A stretch of 64,000 nucleotides of DNA from Nocardia huaxiensis (GCF_013744875.1 NZ_CP059399.1:2728001-2792000), one strand, 5' to 3'. Numbered from the stretch's first letter, positions 24,979-33,916 are shown. Translations and numbers: made by a program. The notes: generated by a model not told the origin, from the letters alone.

Positions 24979-25424
24979 CGGTTCACCCCCCTCGTATCCG
25001 TCCCGTTCGTCGGCGCAGAAGCTAGGTGCTGCGCCCGCTTGGGAATCGGATTGCGATACACCGCCTGGAAAGCCCGACGGGGCCAGCTCATCGGCCATCG
25101 CTCCGCCTCCTCACTGTGGTTAGCGCAGAATGATTAATCCGCCGGAGCCGATCTCACCGACGGCCCAACACCGCGGCGTAGTCCCGCGGCCATCCCCGAA
25201 CCCGTCACTCCTGTGCGAACGTCTGTTCGAAAACCCGTCCGCGCCTTGCACTCTCACGCGGACCCGGAATGACATGCCTGTGATTAGACACGCCGGGCGC
25301 GCTGATGGTCAAGCTGCCGAAGCTATTCCGTTACCATCCGCGACCCCTTTCGAGCGTGTTGTCGCAGATCAAATAGCAAATTTGCAGCAAATACTCCGCG
25401 GGCCGTTCTCGGGCCCGCACCGCA

Positions 25425-25438
25425 TAGGCTGTGCGGAT
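25425..25438 (+). promoter_or_regulatory. leaderless promoter of fbiA (TAGGCT -10 box)
   Basis: TAGGCT (25425-25430) is followed by 8 nt and the GTG start of fbiA. The architecture is the same as at wbbL (12513). The upstream region 24979-25424 separates whiB2 and fbiA; it contains an in-frame extension of fbiA with no conserved sequence and I see no other feature there. Confidence 0.5.
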
Positions 25439-26437
25439 GTGACTCGAGAACAAGCGGACACCGCGCCCGGCACCGGCCTGCGGATCGCGGTACTGGTCGG
25501 CGGAGTCGGCGGCGCGCGCTTCCTGCTGGGCGTGCGCGAACTGCTCCCCGGCGCGGACGTGACGGCCATCGTCAATGTGGGCGACGACGTCTGGATGCAC
25601 GGCCTGCGCATCTGCCCTGACCTGGACACCTGCATGTACACCCTGGGTGGCGGCATCGATCCCGAACGCGGCTGGGGGCATGCGAACGAGACCTGGAACG
25701 CCAAAGCGGAGCTGGCGAAATACAAGGCCCAGCCCGATTGGTTCGGCCTGGGCGATCGCGATATCGCCACCCATCTCATCCGCACCGAAATGCTGCGCCA
25801 GGGATACCCGCTCTCGCAGGTCACCGAGGCGCTCTGCAATCGCTGGCAACCGGGTGTGAAACTCCTTCCGGCAACCGACGACAGATGTGAAACGCATGTC
25901 GTTATCGGCGACCCGGAGAACCCTGGCGAACGCCGCGCGATCCATTTCCAAGAGTGGTGGGTTCGGTACCGGGCCAACGTCGAGACCCATGGATTCGTGA
26001 CTATTGGGGCGGATGCGGCGAAACCGGGTCCAGGTGTGACGGAAATCATAGATTCAAGTGACGTCGTGCTGCTGGCCCCGTCGAACCCGGTCGTGAGCGT
26101 CGGCGCGATCCTGTCCGTGCCGGGTGTGCGAGGGGCTTTGCGCACCACGAAGGCCAAGGTCATCGGCCTCTCACCGGTCATCGGCGGAAAGCCGTTGCGG
26201 GGCATGGCCGATGAATGCCTGTCGGTTATCGGCGTGGAAACCACGGCGGAGGCCGTCGGCAACTACTACGGCGCGCGCTCGGCAACCGGCATCCTCGACG
26301 GCTGGCTCATTCACAGCACCGACACCGCGGATGTGCCCGGCGTCGAGGTGCGCAGTGTGCCGCTGCTGATGACCGATCCCGCGGCCACGGCCGAAATGGT
26401 CCGCGAGGCACTGGATATCGCCGGGCTCAAGCCCTGA
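25439..26437 (+). CDS. fbiA: phosphoenolpyruvyl/2-phospho-L-lactate transferase FbiA (CofD)
   Basis: FbiA transfers a phosphoenolpyruvyl (or phospholactyl) group to Fo, giving dehydro-F420-0 in actinobacteria. The 332-residue protein has the CofD nucleotide-binding motif GGVGGARFL at residues 21-29, and the conserved VNVGDDVWMHGLRICPDLDT, VIGLSPVIGGKPLRGMADE and LLAPSNPVVS segments. The GTG at 25439 is favoured by the leaderless -10 box and by the family start; an upstream frame to 25130 is not conserved. fbiB follows 39 nt later. The F420 product could serve the Ddn-like protein at 60218. Confidence 0.95.
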   Translation: MTREQADTAPGTGLRIAVLVGGVGGARFLLGVRELLPGADVTAIVNVGDDVWMHGLRICPDLDTCMYTLGGGIDPERGWGHANETWNAKAELAKYKAQPDWFGLGDRDIATHLIRTEMLRQGYPLSQVTEALCNRWQPGVKLLPATDDRCETHVVIGDPENPGERRAIHFQEWWVRYRANVETHGFVTIGADAAKPGPGVTEIIDSSDVVLLAPSNPVVSVGAILSVPGVRGALRTTKAKVIGLSPVIGGKPLRGMADECLSVIGVETTAEAVGNYYGARSATGILDGWLIHSTDTADVPGVEVRSVPLLMTDPAATAEMVREALDIAGLKP

Positions 26438-26476
26438 CCGCCACCACCACACCTATCGATCTGCGGGAGTGAGCTC

Positions 26477-27853
26477 GTGACTGAATCGAACGCGCCGGGT
26501 AGCGCCGTGTCCCTGGGCGATCACGCCTCGGGCGGGGAACTGCGCATACTGCCGATCCTCGGGCTGCCCGAATTCCGGCCCGGCGACGACCTCGCCGAAG
26601 CCGTTGCGGCGCAGGCGCCCTGGTTGCAGGACGGGGACGTGCTGGTGGTGACCAGCAAGATCGTCGCCAAGGTGGAGGGCCGCATCGTCGAAGCGCCGGC
26701 CGATCCGGAGGAACGCGACGCGGCACGACGGGAGCTGGTGCGGCAGGAGGCCGTCCGGGTGCTGGCGCGCAAGAACCGAACCCTCATCACCGAGAACAAA
26801 CTCGGCATCGTGCAGGCCGCCTCCGGGGTCGACGGCTCCAATGTGGAGCAGGGCGAACTCGTGCTGCTGCCGGTCGACCCCGACGCCAGTGCCAAGGCTC
26901 TGCGCGCCGCGCTCGCGGCGAAGCTCGGGGTGCAGGTGGCCGTGGTCATCACCGACACCATGGGGCGCGCGTGGCGCAATGGCCAGATCGACGCCGCCAT
27001 CGGCTCGGCCGGGCTGCGTGTCATGCACGACTACAACGGAGCCGTGGACGGGCAGGGCAATGAACTGCACGTGACCCTGGTCGCCGTCGCCGACGAACTC
27101 GCCGCCGCCGGAGATCTGGTGAAGGGCAAGCTCGGTGGCGTGCCCATCGCGGTGGTGCGCGGATTCGAATACACCGACGACGGGTCCACCGCCGCCGACC
27201 TGCCGCGGCGCGGGGTGGAGGACCTGTTCTGGCTGGGCACCGCGGAGGCCATCGAGCTCGGGCGCAATCAGGCTGTGCCACTGCGGCGTTCGGTGCGGCA
27301 GTTCGCCGACACCCCGGTGGAACCGGAGGTGATCCGGGCGGCGGTCGGCGCGGCGCTCACCGCGCCCGCGCCGCATCACACCCGGCCGGTGCGGTTCGTG
27401 TGGGTGCGGCGGCGTGGGCTGCGCACCCAGCTGCTCGAAGCCATGGCGGAGAAGTGGCGCGAGGATCTGTCCGGGGACGGGCGGACGCCGGAAAGCGTGG
27501 AGCGCCGGGTGAAGCGGGGGCAGATTCTGTTCGACGCACCCGAGATGATCATCCCGTTCTGCGTGCCCGACGGGGCGCACGACTACCCGGACGAGCGTCG
27601 CCGGGCGGCCGAGTCGACCATGTTCACCGTGGCGGTGGGCGCGGCCGTGCAGGGGCTGCTGGTGTCGCTGGCGGTCAAGGGCGTGGGCAGCTGCTGGATC
27701 GGGTCGACCATCTTCGCGCCCGAGGTGACGCGGGAGGTGCTGGGTCTGGCCGACGACTGGAATCCCCTGGGGGCCATCGCTATCGGCTACCCGCTCGAGG
27801 AACTCGCGCCGCGTGAACTCCGGGAGCCCGGCATCGGGCTGGTGGAGCTGTGA
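26477..27853 (+). CDS. fbiB: bifunctional F420-0:gamma-glutamyl ligase / dehydro-F420-0 reductase FbiB
   Basis: FbiB adds the poly-gamma-glutamate tail to F420-0 and reduces the dehydro form. The 458-residue protein has an N-terminal CofE-like ligase domain (about residues 20-250: [36 protein letters not shown]) and a C-terminal FMN-dependent nitroreductase domain (about 265-458: [29 protein letters not shown]). The two-domain fusion is typical of actinobacteria. The GTG at 26477 follows GGGAGTGAG. It is cotranscribed with fbiA and probably with the NUDIX gene 40 nt downstream. Confidence 0.95.
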   Translation: MTESNAPGSAVSLGDHASGGELRILPILGLPEFRPGDDLAEAVAAQAPWLQDGDVLVVTSKIVAKVEGRIVEAPADPEERDAARRELVRQEAVRVLARKNRTLITENKLGIVQAASGVDGSNVEQGELVLLPVDPDASAKALRAALAAKLGVQVAVVITDTMGRAWRNGQIDAAIGSAGLRVMHDYNGAVDGQGNELHVTLVAVADELAAAGDLVKGKLGGVPIAVVRGFEYTDDGSTAADLPRRGVEDLFWLGTAEAIELGRNQAVPLRRSVRQFADTPVEPEVIRAAVGAALTAPAPHHTRPVRFVWVRRRGLRTQLLEAMAEKWREDLSGDGRTPESVERRVKRGQILFDAPEMIIPFCVPDGAHDYPDERRRAAESTMFTVAVGAAVQGLLVSLAVKGVGSCWIGSTIFAPEVTREVLGLADDWNPLGAIAIGYPLEELAPRELREPGIGLVEL

Positions 27854-27893
27854 CCCGGGTGGGCAGGGGAGCGGCGGATGCGGAGGTGTGCTC

Positions 27894-28412
27894 GTGAGCG
27901 CTGACTCACTGCACAGGTCCGCCACGGAGTTGCTCGAAACCTGGTCGCCCGCAACGGGTCCGGACCAGTCGCTGCGGGAGGCCATGCTCGCCTTCCTGGG
28001 TTCCGCGCCGCGCGGATGCCTGCGCGAGCACGCGGCCGGGCACATCACGGCCTCGGCGGTGGTGTTCTCGCACGACGAGAGCGAAGTGCTGCTGACCCTG
28101 CATCCCCGGGTGGGCCGGTGGATCCAATTGGGCGGGCACTGCGAGGAATCCGACGAATCGGTGGCGGCCGCGGCTTTTCGCGAAGCCACCGAGGAGTCGG
28201 GGATTCCGGATCTGACGCTGGAGCCCGGACTGTACGGCGCGCAAGCGCACCCCATCACCTGCTCGCTGGGCGTGCCCACCCGGCACCTCGATCTGCTGTT
28301 CAAGATCAAGGCGCCGGAAGGCGCTGTGCCCGTGCGCAGTTCGGAATCCACCGATCTGCGCTGGTGGCCGGTGGACGCGCTGCCGGCCGACGCGGACGTG
28401 CTGCTGGTCTAG
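27894..28412 (+). CDS. NUDIX hydrolase downstream of fbiB
   Basis: This 172-residue protein has a NUDIX box, GGHCEESDESVAAAAF followed by REATEESGI, with the metal-binding REATEE core intact. The first Gly of the GX5E spacing is replaced by His, as in a subgroup with a GGHxE start. NUDIX enzymes hydrolyse nucleoside diphosphates linked to another group. The gene starts 40 nt after fbiB with a strong GGAGG, so it is likely part of the F420 operon. A role in F420 or nucleotide housekeeping is an inference only. A longer frame overlapping fbiB is not supported. Confidence 0.9.
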   Translation: MSADSLHRSATELLETWSPATGPDQSLREAMLAFLGSAPRGCLREHAAGHITASAVVFSHDESEVLLTLHPRVGRWIQLGGHCEESDESVAAAAFREATEESGIPDLTLEPGLYGAQAHPITCSLGVPTRHLDLLFKIKAPEGAVPVRSSESTDLRWWPVDALPADADVLLV

Positions 28413-28416
28413 CCGG

Positions 28417-29097
28417 TCAGTTGTTCCACTTGGTGGTGCCCGGGGCGGCGGTCAGCGTGCTCAGCAGATCGAGTCCCGCGGCCACCAGCGTCGGCCCACC
28501 GGCTATCAGGGTGCCGACCGCCCCGCCGAACGCCACACCCGCGATCACGCTCGCGATCACCGTCGGTCCGCCGATGATGCCCAGCAGGCCGACCGCGCCG
28601 CCCAGCAGTGATCCGATGAAACCGCCTACGGCAGTGGCGAATCCGAGCTTGGCCCGGAATGAATCGATGGCCTTCTGATCCTCGGCCGGAGAAGCGATCG
28701 GCGCGGCGGTCGCCGGTGCCGTCGCGGCGGTGGCCACCGGGACGGCTTTTCGCGGCGTCGCCGCCACCGGCCGGGCCGTCGCCGGATCCTTGACCACGGT
28801 GAGTTCCAGCACCCGTCCGGCATCCCGCACCCGGCTCGGCAGCGGGTACTCCATACCGTCCTGCCGGAACGACAGCGGCATGGTGAGCACGGTCGTTCCG
28901 GCTTCGTCCCGAATCTCGACGGTCCGCTGGTCGGTGGCCGTCACGAAGGTGCCGTGCGTGAGCGTGGTGACGACCTTCCCGTCGACCACCTTCGTCTCAT
29001 AGCCGACATCGGGTGTCCCGGCGTGGGCCGCTCCGGCTCCCGAGAGTAGTGCGACGGCCACGGTGGCGGCCGTAAACATGTTCCTGCGCAATGTCAT
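28417..29097 (-). CDS. secreted hypothetical protein with glycine-zipper C-terminus
   Basis: This 226-residue protein begins with a signal peptide (hydrophobic stretch FTAATVAVALLSGAGAAHA, cleavage likely after AHA near residue 26). The mature part has a beta-rich region (about 30-120) and a Thr/Ala/Pro-rich linker. The last 70 residues hold several Gly-rich hydrophobic segments (GGFIGSLLGGAVGLLG, VIAGVAFGGAVGTLIAGG), like a glycine zipper that could insert in a membrane. I recognise no named family, though such proteins seem common in Nocardia. It ends four bases from the NUDIX stop and its upstream region overlaps the antisense side of the FMN riboswitch. Confidence 0.8.
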   Translation of the reverse strand: MTLRRNMFTAATVAVALLSGAGAAHAGTPDVGYETKVVDGKVVTTLTHGTFVTATDQRTVEIRDEAGTTVLTMPLSFRQDGMEYPLPSRVRDAGRVLELTVVKDPATARPVAATPRKAVPVATAATAPATAAPIASPAEDQKAIDSFRAKLGFATAVGGFIGSLLGGAVGLLGIIGGPTVIASVIAGVAFGGAVGTLIAGGPTLVAAGLDLLSTLTAAPGTTKWNN

Positions 29098-29183
29098 TCG
29101 AACGTTCCCTGGCACAGCCCCACGATGCGCGCCGATCTGTGAAGGTTTCGTGAACCCGCCCGTGTTACATTCGGTCCCGTACA

Positions 29184-29345
29184 CGTTCTCAGGGCGGGGT
29201 GAAATTCCCCACCGGCGGTCATGGCGCCCGAACCGATTCGGCGCGCACGAGCCCGCGAGCGCCGCCGTATCCACGGATACAGCGGGACAAGCAGATCCCG
29301 GTGCGATCCCGGAGCCGACGGTCACAGTCCGGATGAAAGAGAACG
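29184..29345 (+). ncRNA. FMN riboswitch (RFN element)
   Basis: The P1 helix pairs CGTTCTC (29184-29190) with GAGAACG (29339-29345). Inside are the conserved RFN segments AGGGCGGGGTGAAATTCCCC with ACCGGCGGT, the AGCCCGCGAGCG block, and near the 3-prime end GATCCCGG, GCCGACGGTCACAGTCCGG and ATGAAAGAGAACG. These match the FMN aptamer consensus. It binds FMN and lowers expression of flavin genes. The only gene downstream is ribH (ATG at 29427). A long P3/P4 region between 29223 and 29300 is within normal variation. Confidence 0.95.
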
Positions 29346-29378
29346 CGACCGTACAGCCGTTCCGCACACGCGGCCCGG

Positions 29379-29417
29379 CCTGTTCGCGTCGTTGCCCTGG
29401 GTGACATAGCGAACAGG
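29379..29417 (+). promoter_or_regulatory. Shine-Dalgarno sequestering helix of the ribH riboswitch
   Basis: CCTGTTCGC (29379-29387) pairs perfectly with GCGAACAGG (29409-29417). The 3-prime arm contains the start of the ribH Shine-Dalgarno AGGAG (29415-29419), 7 nt before ATG 29427. The helix would hide the ribosome binding site. It is the likely expression platform, acting on translation. Confidence 0.7.
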
Positions 29418-29426
29418 AGAGATTTC

Positions 29427-29864
29427 ATGTCACCCAACCGCATTGCCCTCGTCGCCGCCCGCTGGCACGCCGACATCGTCGACAAGGCAGTCCAAGCCGC
29501 CCAGATCGCCCTCGCCGACCACGGCTTCCCCGAAGTCGACATCATCGAGGTCCCCGGCGCCTTCGAAATCCCCCTCCGCATCAAACGTTTGGCCCTCACC
29601 GGCCAATACGCCGGCATTGCAGGCATAGCCCTCGTCGTCGACGGCGGCATCTACCGCCACGACTTCGTAGCCTCCACCGTCGTCGACGCCCTCATGCGCA
29701 TCCAACTCGAAACCGACGTCCCCGTCTTCTCGGCGGTGCTCACCCCGCACCACTTCCACGAGCACGGCGAACACCTCGACTACTTCACCCGCCATTTCAC
29801 CGTGAAGGGCACCGAACTCGCGAACGCCATCGCGGCCACGGTGCGGGAGACCACCGCCGTCTGA
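29427..29864 (+). CDS. ribH: 6,7-dimethyl-8-ribityllumazine synthase, RibH2-like (type II)
   Basis: Lumazine synthase joins the ribityl-pyrimidine with 3,4-dihydroxybutanone-4-phosphate, the penultimate step to riboflavin. The 145-residue protein resembles Brucella/Mesorhizobium RibH2: the segments VPGAFEIPL, ALVVDGGIYRHDFVA, VFSAVLTPHHFHEH and HFTVKGTELA match as I remember them. Type II enzymes form decamers rather than icosahedral shells. It is a lone rib gene here, controlled by the FMN riboswitch directly upstream. The other rib genes are presumably elsewhere, with or without a second RibH. The ATG at 29427 has AGGAGAG. Confidence 0.94.
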   Translation: MSPNRIALVAARWHADIVDKAVQAAQIALADHGFPEVDIIEVPGAFEIPLRIKRLALTGQYAGIAGIALVVDGGIYRHDFVASTVVDALMRIQLETDVPVFSAVLTPHHFHEHGEHLDYFTRHFTVKGTELANAIAATVRETTAV

Positions 29865-29882
29865 TCGGACGCTGAAAAGCAG

Positions 29883-29946
29883 CCCACCCCTGCCACTCTC
29901 CGCTCCGCCCGGCGCGGAGGTGGCGGGAGCGTGGGGCAGGGGTGGG
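29883..29946. terminator. large GC-rich inverted repeat between ribH and dctA
   Basis: CCCACCCCTGCC (29883-29894) pairs with GGCAGGGGTGGG (29935-29946), a perfect 12-bp outer helix; the enclosed sequence has further CTCCGCC/GGCGGAG-type pairing. It lies between two convergent genes and probably terminates both. Confidence 0.6.
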
Positions 29947-29999
29947 GTCGCGGACAGATGCAGGGGTGTCCGCTGGCCGGTTCCCGGATGGGGTTGGGG

Positions 30000-31361
30000 T
30001 CAGGCGGGAACCGGGGTTTTCTCGGTGGGGAGCTGTTCGGCGGGGTGGTCGTCGACCATGGTGGTTTCGTCGAAGGGGATTTCCTTGTCCAGGACTGCCT
30101 GGACTCGGGTGGAATCTATTGTGCGGGTCCAGGTTCCGATGAGGATGGTGGCTACCGCGTTGCCGGAGAAGTTGGTGAGGGCGCGGGCCTCGGACATGAA
30201 GCGGTCGATGCCGACGATCAGGCCCACGCCGTCGAGTAGTTCGGGGCGGTGGGATTGCAGGCCGCCGGCGAGGGTGGCCAGGCCCGCGCCGGTGACGCCG
30301 GCCGCGCCCTTGGAGGCGATGATCATGAAGAGGAGCAGGCCCAGCTGTTCGGTCCAGGACAGCGGGTTGCCCATGGCGTCGGCCACGAACAGGGTGGCCA
30401 TGGTGAGGTAGATGGCGGTGCCGTCGAGGTTGAACGAATAGCCCGTCGGGACGACGACACCCACGGTGGTGCGTTCCACGCCAACGTGTTCCATCTTGGC
30501 GATGAGGCGGGGCAGCGCCGACTCCGAGGAGGAGGTGGCGACGATGAGCAGGTATTCGCGGGCCAGGTAGCGGACCAGCTTGAAGATGGAAACGCCTGCG
30601 GCGGCCCGCAGTAGCACGCCGAGGATGCCGAAGACGAAGACCACACACGTCAGGTAGAAGGCCGCCATCAGCAGGGCCAGCTGTTTGACCGCGTCGAGTC
30701 CGGTGCGCGCCACCACATTCGCGATCGCGCCGAAGGCGCCGATAGGGGCCAGCCACAGGATCATGGTCAGGATTCGGAAGACCAGTTTCTGCACCAGCGC
30801 GATCCCGCGCAGCAGCGGTTCACCCGCCGAACCCATGGCCTGGATGCCGAAACCCACCAGCAGCGCCACGAACAGGGTCTGCAGCACCTTGCCGGAGGTC
30901 AGCGACGAGAGCATGCTCGTCGGCACGATCTCCTTGATGAAATCCCAGGTGCCGCCCGCACTGCTCGCGTCCTTGGCGTACTTGGCGGCATCCTTCGCGT
31001 GCCCGGCCACATCGAGTCCGGTGCCGGGCTGGATCAGATTGCCGACCACCAGGCCGATCGCCAGCGCCGCCGTCGACATGAGCAGGAAGTAGGCGATGGC
31101 CAGGCCACCGACCTTGCCGACCTTGGCGGCCGCGCGCACCGAGCCGATGCCGAGCACGATGGTGCAGAAGATGACCGGCGAGATCATCATCTTGATCAGG
31201 TTCACGAAGAGCGTGCCCAGCTCGCCGACCTGCTTACCGAAACCGGGTGCGAGCCAGCCGGCCAGGATGCCCGCGAAGACGGCCACGATGACGGCGATGT
31301 ACAGCCAATGGGTGCGGTCGCGGCGCGCGGGCGCCTGCTGTGGAATTGTCGTCTCGCTCAT
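30000..31361 (-). CDS. dctA: DAACS family dicarboxylate/amino acid:cation symporter (DctA-like)
   Basis: This 453-residue membrane protein belongs to the DctA/GltP family, importing C4-dicarboxylates or glutamate with H+ or Na+. It has about eight helices and the two re-entrant hairpins; the Ser-rich ATSSSESALP segment, the GYSFNLDGTAIYLT motif and the SKGAAGVTGAG hairpin are the substrate and cation site. The divergent neighbour is a CitA/DcuS-type sensor with its response regulator, which favours a C4-dicarboxylate substrate. The C-terminus is a Pro/Thr/Glu-rich tail. The intervening 117 nt hold two palindromes. Confidence 0.93.
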   Translation of the reverse strand: MSETTIPQQAPARRDRTHWLYIAVIVAVFAGILAGWLAPGFGKQVGELGTLFVNLIKMMISPVIFCTIVLGIGSVRAAAKVGKVGGLAIAYFLLMSTAALAIGLVVGNLIQPGTGLDVAGHAKDAAKYAKDASSAGGTWDFIKEIVPTSMLSSLTSGKVLQTLFVALLVGFGIQAMGSAGEPLLRGIALVQKLVFRILTMILWLAPIGAFGAIANVVARTGLDAVKQLALLMAAFYLTCVVFVFGILGVLLRAAAGVSIFKLVRYLAREYLLIVATSSSESALPRLIAKMEHVGVERTTVGVVVPTGYSFNLDGTAIYLTMATLFVADAMGNPLSWTEQLGLLLFMIIASKGAAGVTGAGLATLAGGLQSHRPELLDGVGLIVGIDRFMSEARALTNFSGNAVATILIGTWTRTIDSTRVQAVLDKEIPFDETTMVDDHPAEQLPTEKTPVPA

Positions 31362-31388
31362 CGGGTGTGTCCTTCGAGTGCCGCCTGT

Positions 31389-31449
31389 GTGAGCCCGCTC
31401 ACCGGTTTGTGTGTTGAATGATTACCTCGACAGTGACGCGGGTCACTGT
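31389..31449. promoter_or_regulatory. two palindromes in the dctA/sensor kinase divergent promoter
   Basis: GTGAGC-CC-GCTCAC (31389-31402) is a perfect 6-bp inverted repeat. ACAGTGAC (31430-31437) and GTCACTGT (31442-31449) form a perfect 8-bp inverted repeat with a 4-nt spacer. They are candidate binding sites for the response regulator at 33038 controlling dctA and the kinase. Confidence 0.5.
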
Positions 31450-31478
31450 TTCGTAAGTTTTGTTCACGTGGAGGTGCG

Positions 31479-33041
31479 GTGATCGGTCGCAGACGAACCC
31501 TGGCCGGACAGGTGTTCGCCGTGCAGCTCGTGGTGCTGGTGCTGGTGATCGCGGCGGGCGCGGCGCTGGCGGTGCTGCAGGCACGGCGCGCGCAGGACGA
31601 CGCCACCCGGCAGGCGGTCACCGATATCGCCGTGACGCTGGCGCGGGCGCCGTCCACCGCGCAGGCGGTGCGGTCGGCGGACCCCACCGCGCAGTTGCAG
31701 CCGATCACCGAAAGCATCCGCACCGCAACAGGTGTCGACTTCGTGGTGGTCATGGCGCCGGATCGCACCCGCTACACGCACACCGATCCGTCGCGGATCG
31801 GGCACCCGTTCAGCGGGACCATCGATCGCGCCCTGGCGGGGGAGACCTTCACCGAGACCTTCACGGGGACACTGGGTCCCTCCATTCGTGCCGTCACGCC
31901 CGTGCGTGACGCCGACGGCCGCATCGTGGCGCTGGTGTCGGCGGGCGTCACCCGCAGTCATATCGGTGATCAGGTGCGCGAGCAGGTGCCGATCATCCTG
32001 ATCGCGGCGGCGGCCGGGCTGCTGCTGGCCACCATCGGCTCACTGCTGTTGCGGCGCAGGCTGTTACGGCAGACGCATGGTCTCGCGCCCGCGGAACTGC
32101 GCGCGCTCTACGAGCATCACGACGCCGTCCTGCATTCCGTGCACGAGGGGCTGCTCGTATTCGACAGCAAGACAGAGGAAGCCGCGGTGGTCAACGATCA
32201 GGCGCGAAGGCTGCTGGATCTGCCGGACGGACCGGTGCGACGCGCAGACCTTCCGATTTCCCTGCAGCGCATGGATTCCGGTGTGGTCCGTGACGAGATG
32301 CACGTGACCGCCGACCGCGTGCTGGTGGTGAATCAGGACGTGGTCGAACACGACGGCCGGGCGCTCGGGACCGTGCTCACCCTGCGCGATCACACCGAAT
32401 TGCGTGATGTCATGGGCGAACTCGACTCGGTGCGCGGTTTCGCCGAGTCACTGCGGGCGCAGGCCCACGAGGCCGCCAATCGACTGCACACGGTGGTGAC
32501 CATGGTGGAGCTCGGCCGGCATCGCGAGGCCGTCTCCTTCGCGACCGCGGAACTCGAACTGTCCCAAGCCCTCATCGATCGGCTCACGGGCGCGGTGGCC
32601 GAACCCGCTGTGGTCGCACTGCTGCTCGGCAAGGTGGAGAAGGCCGCGGAGTACGGTGTCGAACTGACCGTCACCGGCGACACCGCCGTCGATGCGACCG
32701 ATCCGCTGAGCGCGCACGAAATGGTCACGCTGCTGGGCAATCTCATCGACAATGCGCTCGACGCGGTCGGACGGGACGAGGACGCCTGGGTGGAGGTCGC
32801 GGTCACCGCCGACGAGTCGGAGTTGTTCGTGCGCGTGGCCGACAGCGGTCCGGGCATGTCCGAGGAGGTGTTCACGCGGGCCACCGAACGCGGGTACTCC
32901 ACCAAGACCGATCATCAGGGCCTCGGTCTGGCGCTGGTGCGGCGGCTCGTGGCCAGGCACGGTGGCACCCTCGAAGCGATACGGGAACCGGAATCGGCTG
33001 TGCTGGTGCGGTTCCCACGAATGCCGAGGTCTCTGCCATGA
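31479..33041 (+). CDS. CitA/DcuS-type sensor histidine kinase
   Basis: This 520-residue sensor has a first transmembrane helix at about residues 11-34, an extracytoplasmic PAS/PDC-like sensor domain (about 40-165, with RYTHTDPSRIGHPFSG typical of citrate and C4-dicarboxylate sensors), a second helix (about 167-187), a cytoplasmic PAS domain and a C-terminal kinase. The phospho-acceptor His is in LRAQAHEAANRLH and the ATPase motifs are NLIDNALDAVG, DSGPGM and GLGLALV. The GTG at 31479 follows GGAGGTG. It overlaps the response regulator by 4 nt (ATGA) and is divergent from the dctA-like transporter it probably controls. Confidence 0.93.
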   Translation: MIGRRRTLAGQVFAVQLVVLVLVIAAGAALAVLQARRAQDDATRQAVTDIAVTLARAPSTAQAVRSADPTAQLQPITESIRTATGVDFVVVMAPDRTRYTHTDPSRIGHPFSGTIDRALAGETFTETFTGTLGPSIRAVTPVRDADGRIVALVSAGVTRSHIGDQVREQVPIILIAAAAGLLLATIGSLLLRRRLLRQTHGLAPAELRALYEHHDAVLHSVHEGLLVFDSKTEEAAVVNDQARRLLDLPDGPVRRADLPISLQRMDSGVVRDEMHVTADRVLVVNQDVVEHDGRALGTVLTLRDHTELRDVMGELDSVRGFAESLRAQAHEAANRLHTVVTMVELGRHREAVSFATAELELSQALIDRLTGAVAEPAVVALLLGKVEKAAEYGVELTVTGDTAVDATDPLSAHEMVTLLGNLIDNALDAVGRDEDAWVEVAVTADESELFVRVADSGPGMSEEVFTRATERGYSTKTDHQGLGLALVRRLVARHGGTLEAIREPESAVLVRFPRMPRSLP

Positions 33042-33730
33042 TCCGGGTTCTCATCGTCGAAGACGATCCGAAAATCGCTGCGGCACACAAGTCCTACGTG
33101 GACCGTATGCCCGGCTTCGAGATCGTGACCGTCGTGCACACCGGCCGCGACGCCATCGCGGCTGCCGGGAAGGCGCAAAGTAACGGCGCCCCGGTCGATT
33201 TGGTGCTCATGGACATCGGTTTACCGGATATGAGCGGTCTTGCGGTCGCCGCCGCACTGGCCGGATTGCGTCCGCGCCCCGACGTCATCGCGGTCACCTC
33301 GGCGCGGGATCTGACCATGGTGCGGTCCGCCGTCGCGCACGGTGTCGTGCTGTATCTGCTGAAACCGTTCACCTTTTCGGCATTCCGGGAGAAGCTCGAG
33401 CGCTACCTCGAATACCGCGCGGCTCTGCCCGCGGGTGAGACGGCGGTGTCGCAGCAGGACATCGACCACGCTTTCGGCGTCCTGCGCACTCCGGAACCGC
33501 GCGCGAGCTCCCCGAAAGGCATTGCGCCGCAGACGATGGAGGAGATGACACGGGCGGTGCGCGCGGCGCCAGACGGTGTCTCGGCGGGCGAGGCCGGGCG
33601 TGCCGTCGGCGTTTCGCGGGTTACCGCCTGGCGATACTTGGAACGCATGGCCGAAGACGGCGTGGTGGAACGGCGAACCGACTACGGTCGAACCGGGCGG
33701 CCACGGGTTCGCTATAAGTGGTTGCACTGA
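33038..33730 (+). CDS. CitB/DpiA-type response regulator
   Basis: This 230-residue regulator has a receiver domain with the phospho-acceptor Asp59 (LVLMDIGLPD), acidic pocket Glu8, Asp9 and Asp10, and Lys in YLLKPFTF. The C-terminal half has a winged helix-like domain (GVSAGEAGRAVGVSRVTAWRYLERM) typical of CitB/DcuR/MalR regulators. Coupled to the upstream kinase by an ATGA overlap. It likely activates dctA through the palindromes at 31389-31449. A 180-nt gap separates it from alkB. Confidence 0.93.
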   Translation: MIRVLIVEDDPKIAAAHKSYVDRMPGFEIVTVVHTGRDAIAAAGKAQSNGAPVDLVLMDIGLPDMSGLAVAAALAGLRPRPDVIAVTSARDLTMVRSAVAHGVVLYLLKPFTFSAFREKLERYLEYRAALPAGETAVSQQDIDHAFGVLRTPEPRASSPKGIAPQTMEEMTRAVRAAPDGVSAGEAGRAVGVSRVTAWRYLERMAEDGVVERRTDYGRTGRPRVRYKWLH

Positions 33731-33916
33731 CGGAGAGTTCACCACCGGTTTGCCTGTGATGTGCGGTGACGCCAACCACAGTGCAGGTTGCCCGGGAACA
33801 AACTGCTCCGGATGTAACAGTTGCCACCCATCCTGTTCTACGAGTGTTGTAACGGGCATAAAGTCTGTACATATCTACCTGCGAGATTTTCGAGGTAAGT
33901 GATTAGCGGGGCAAAC

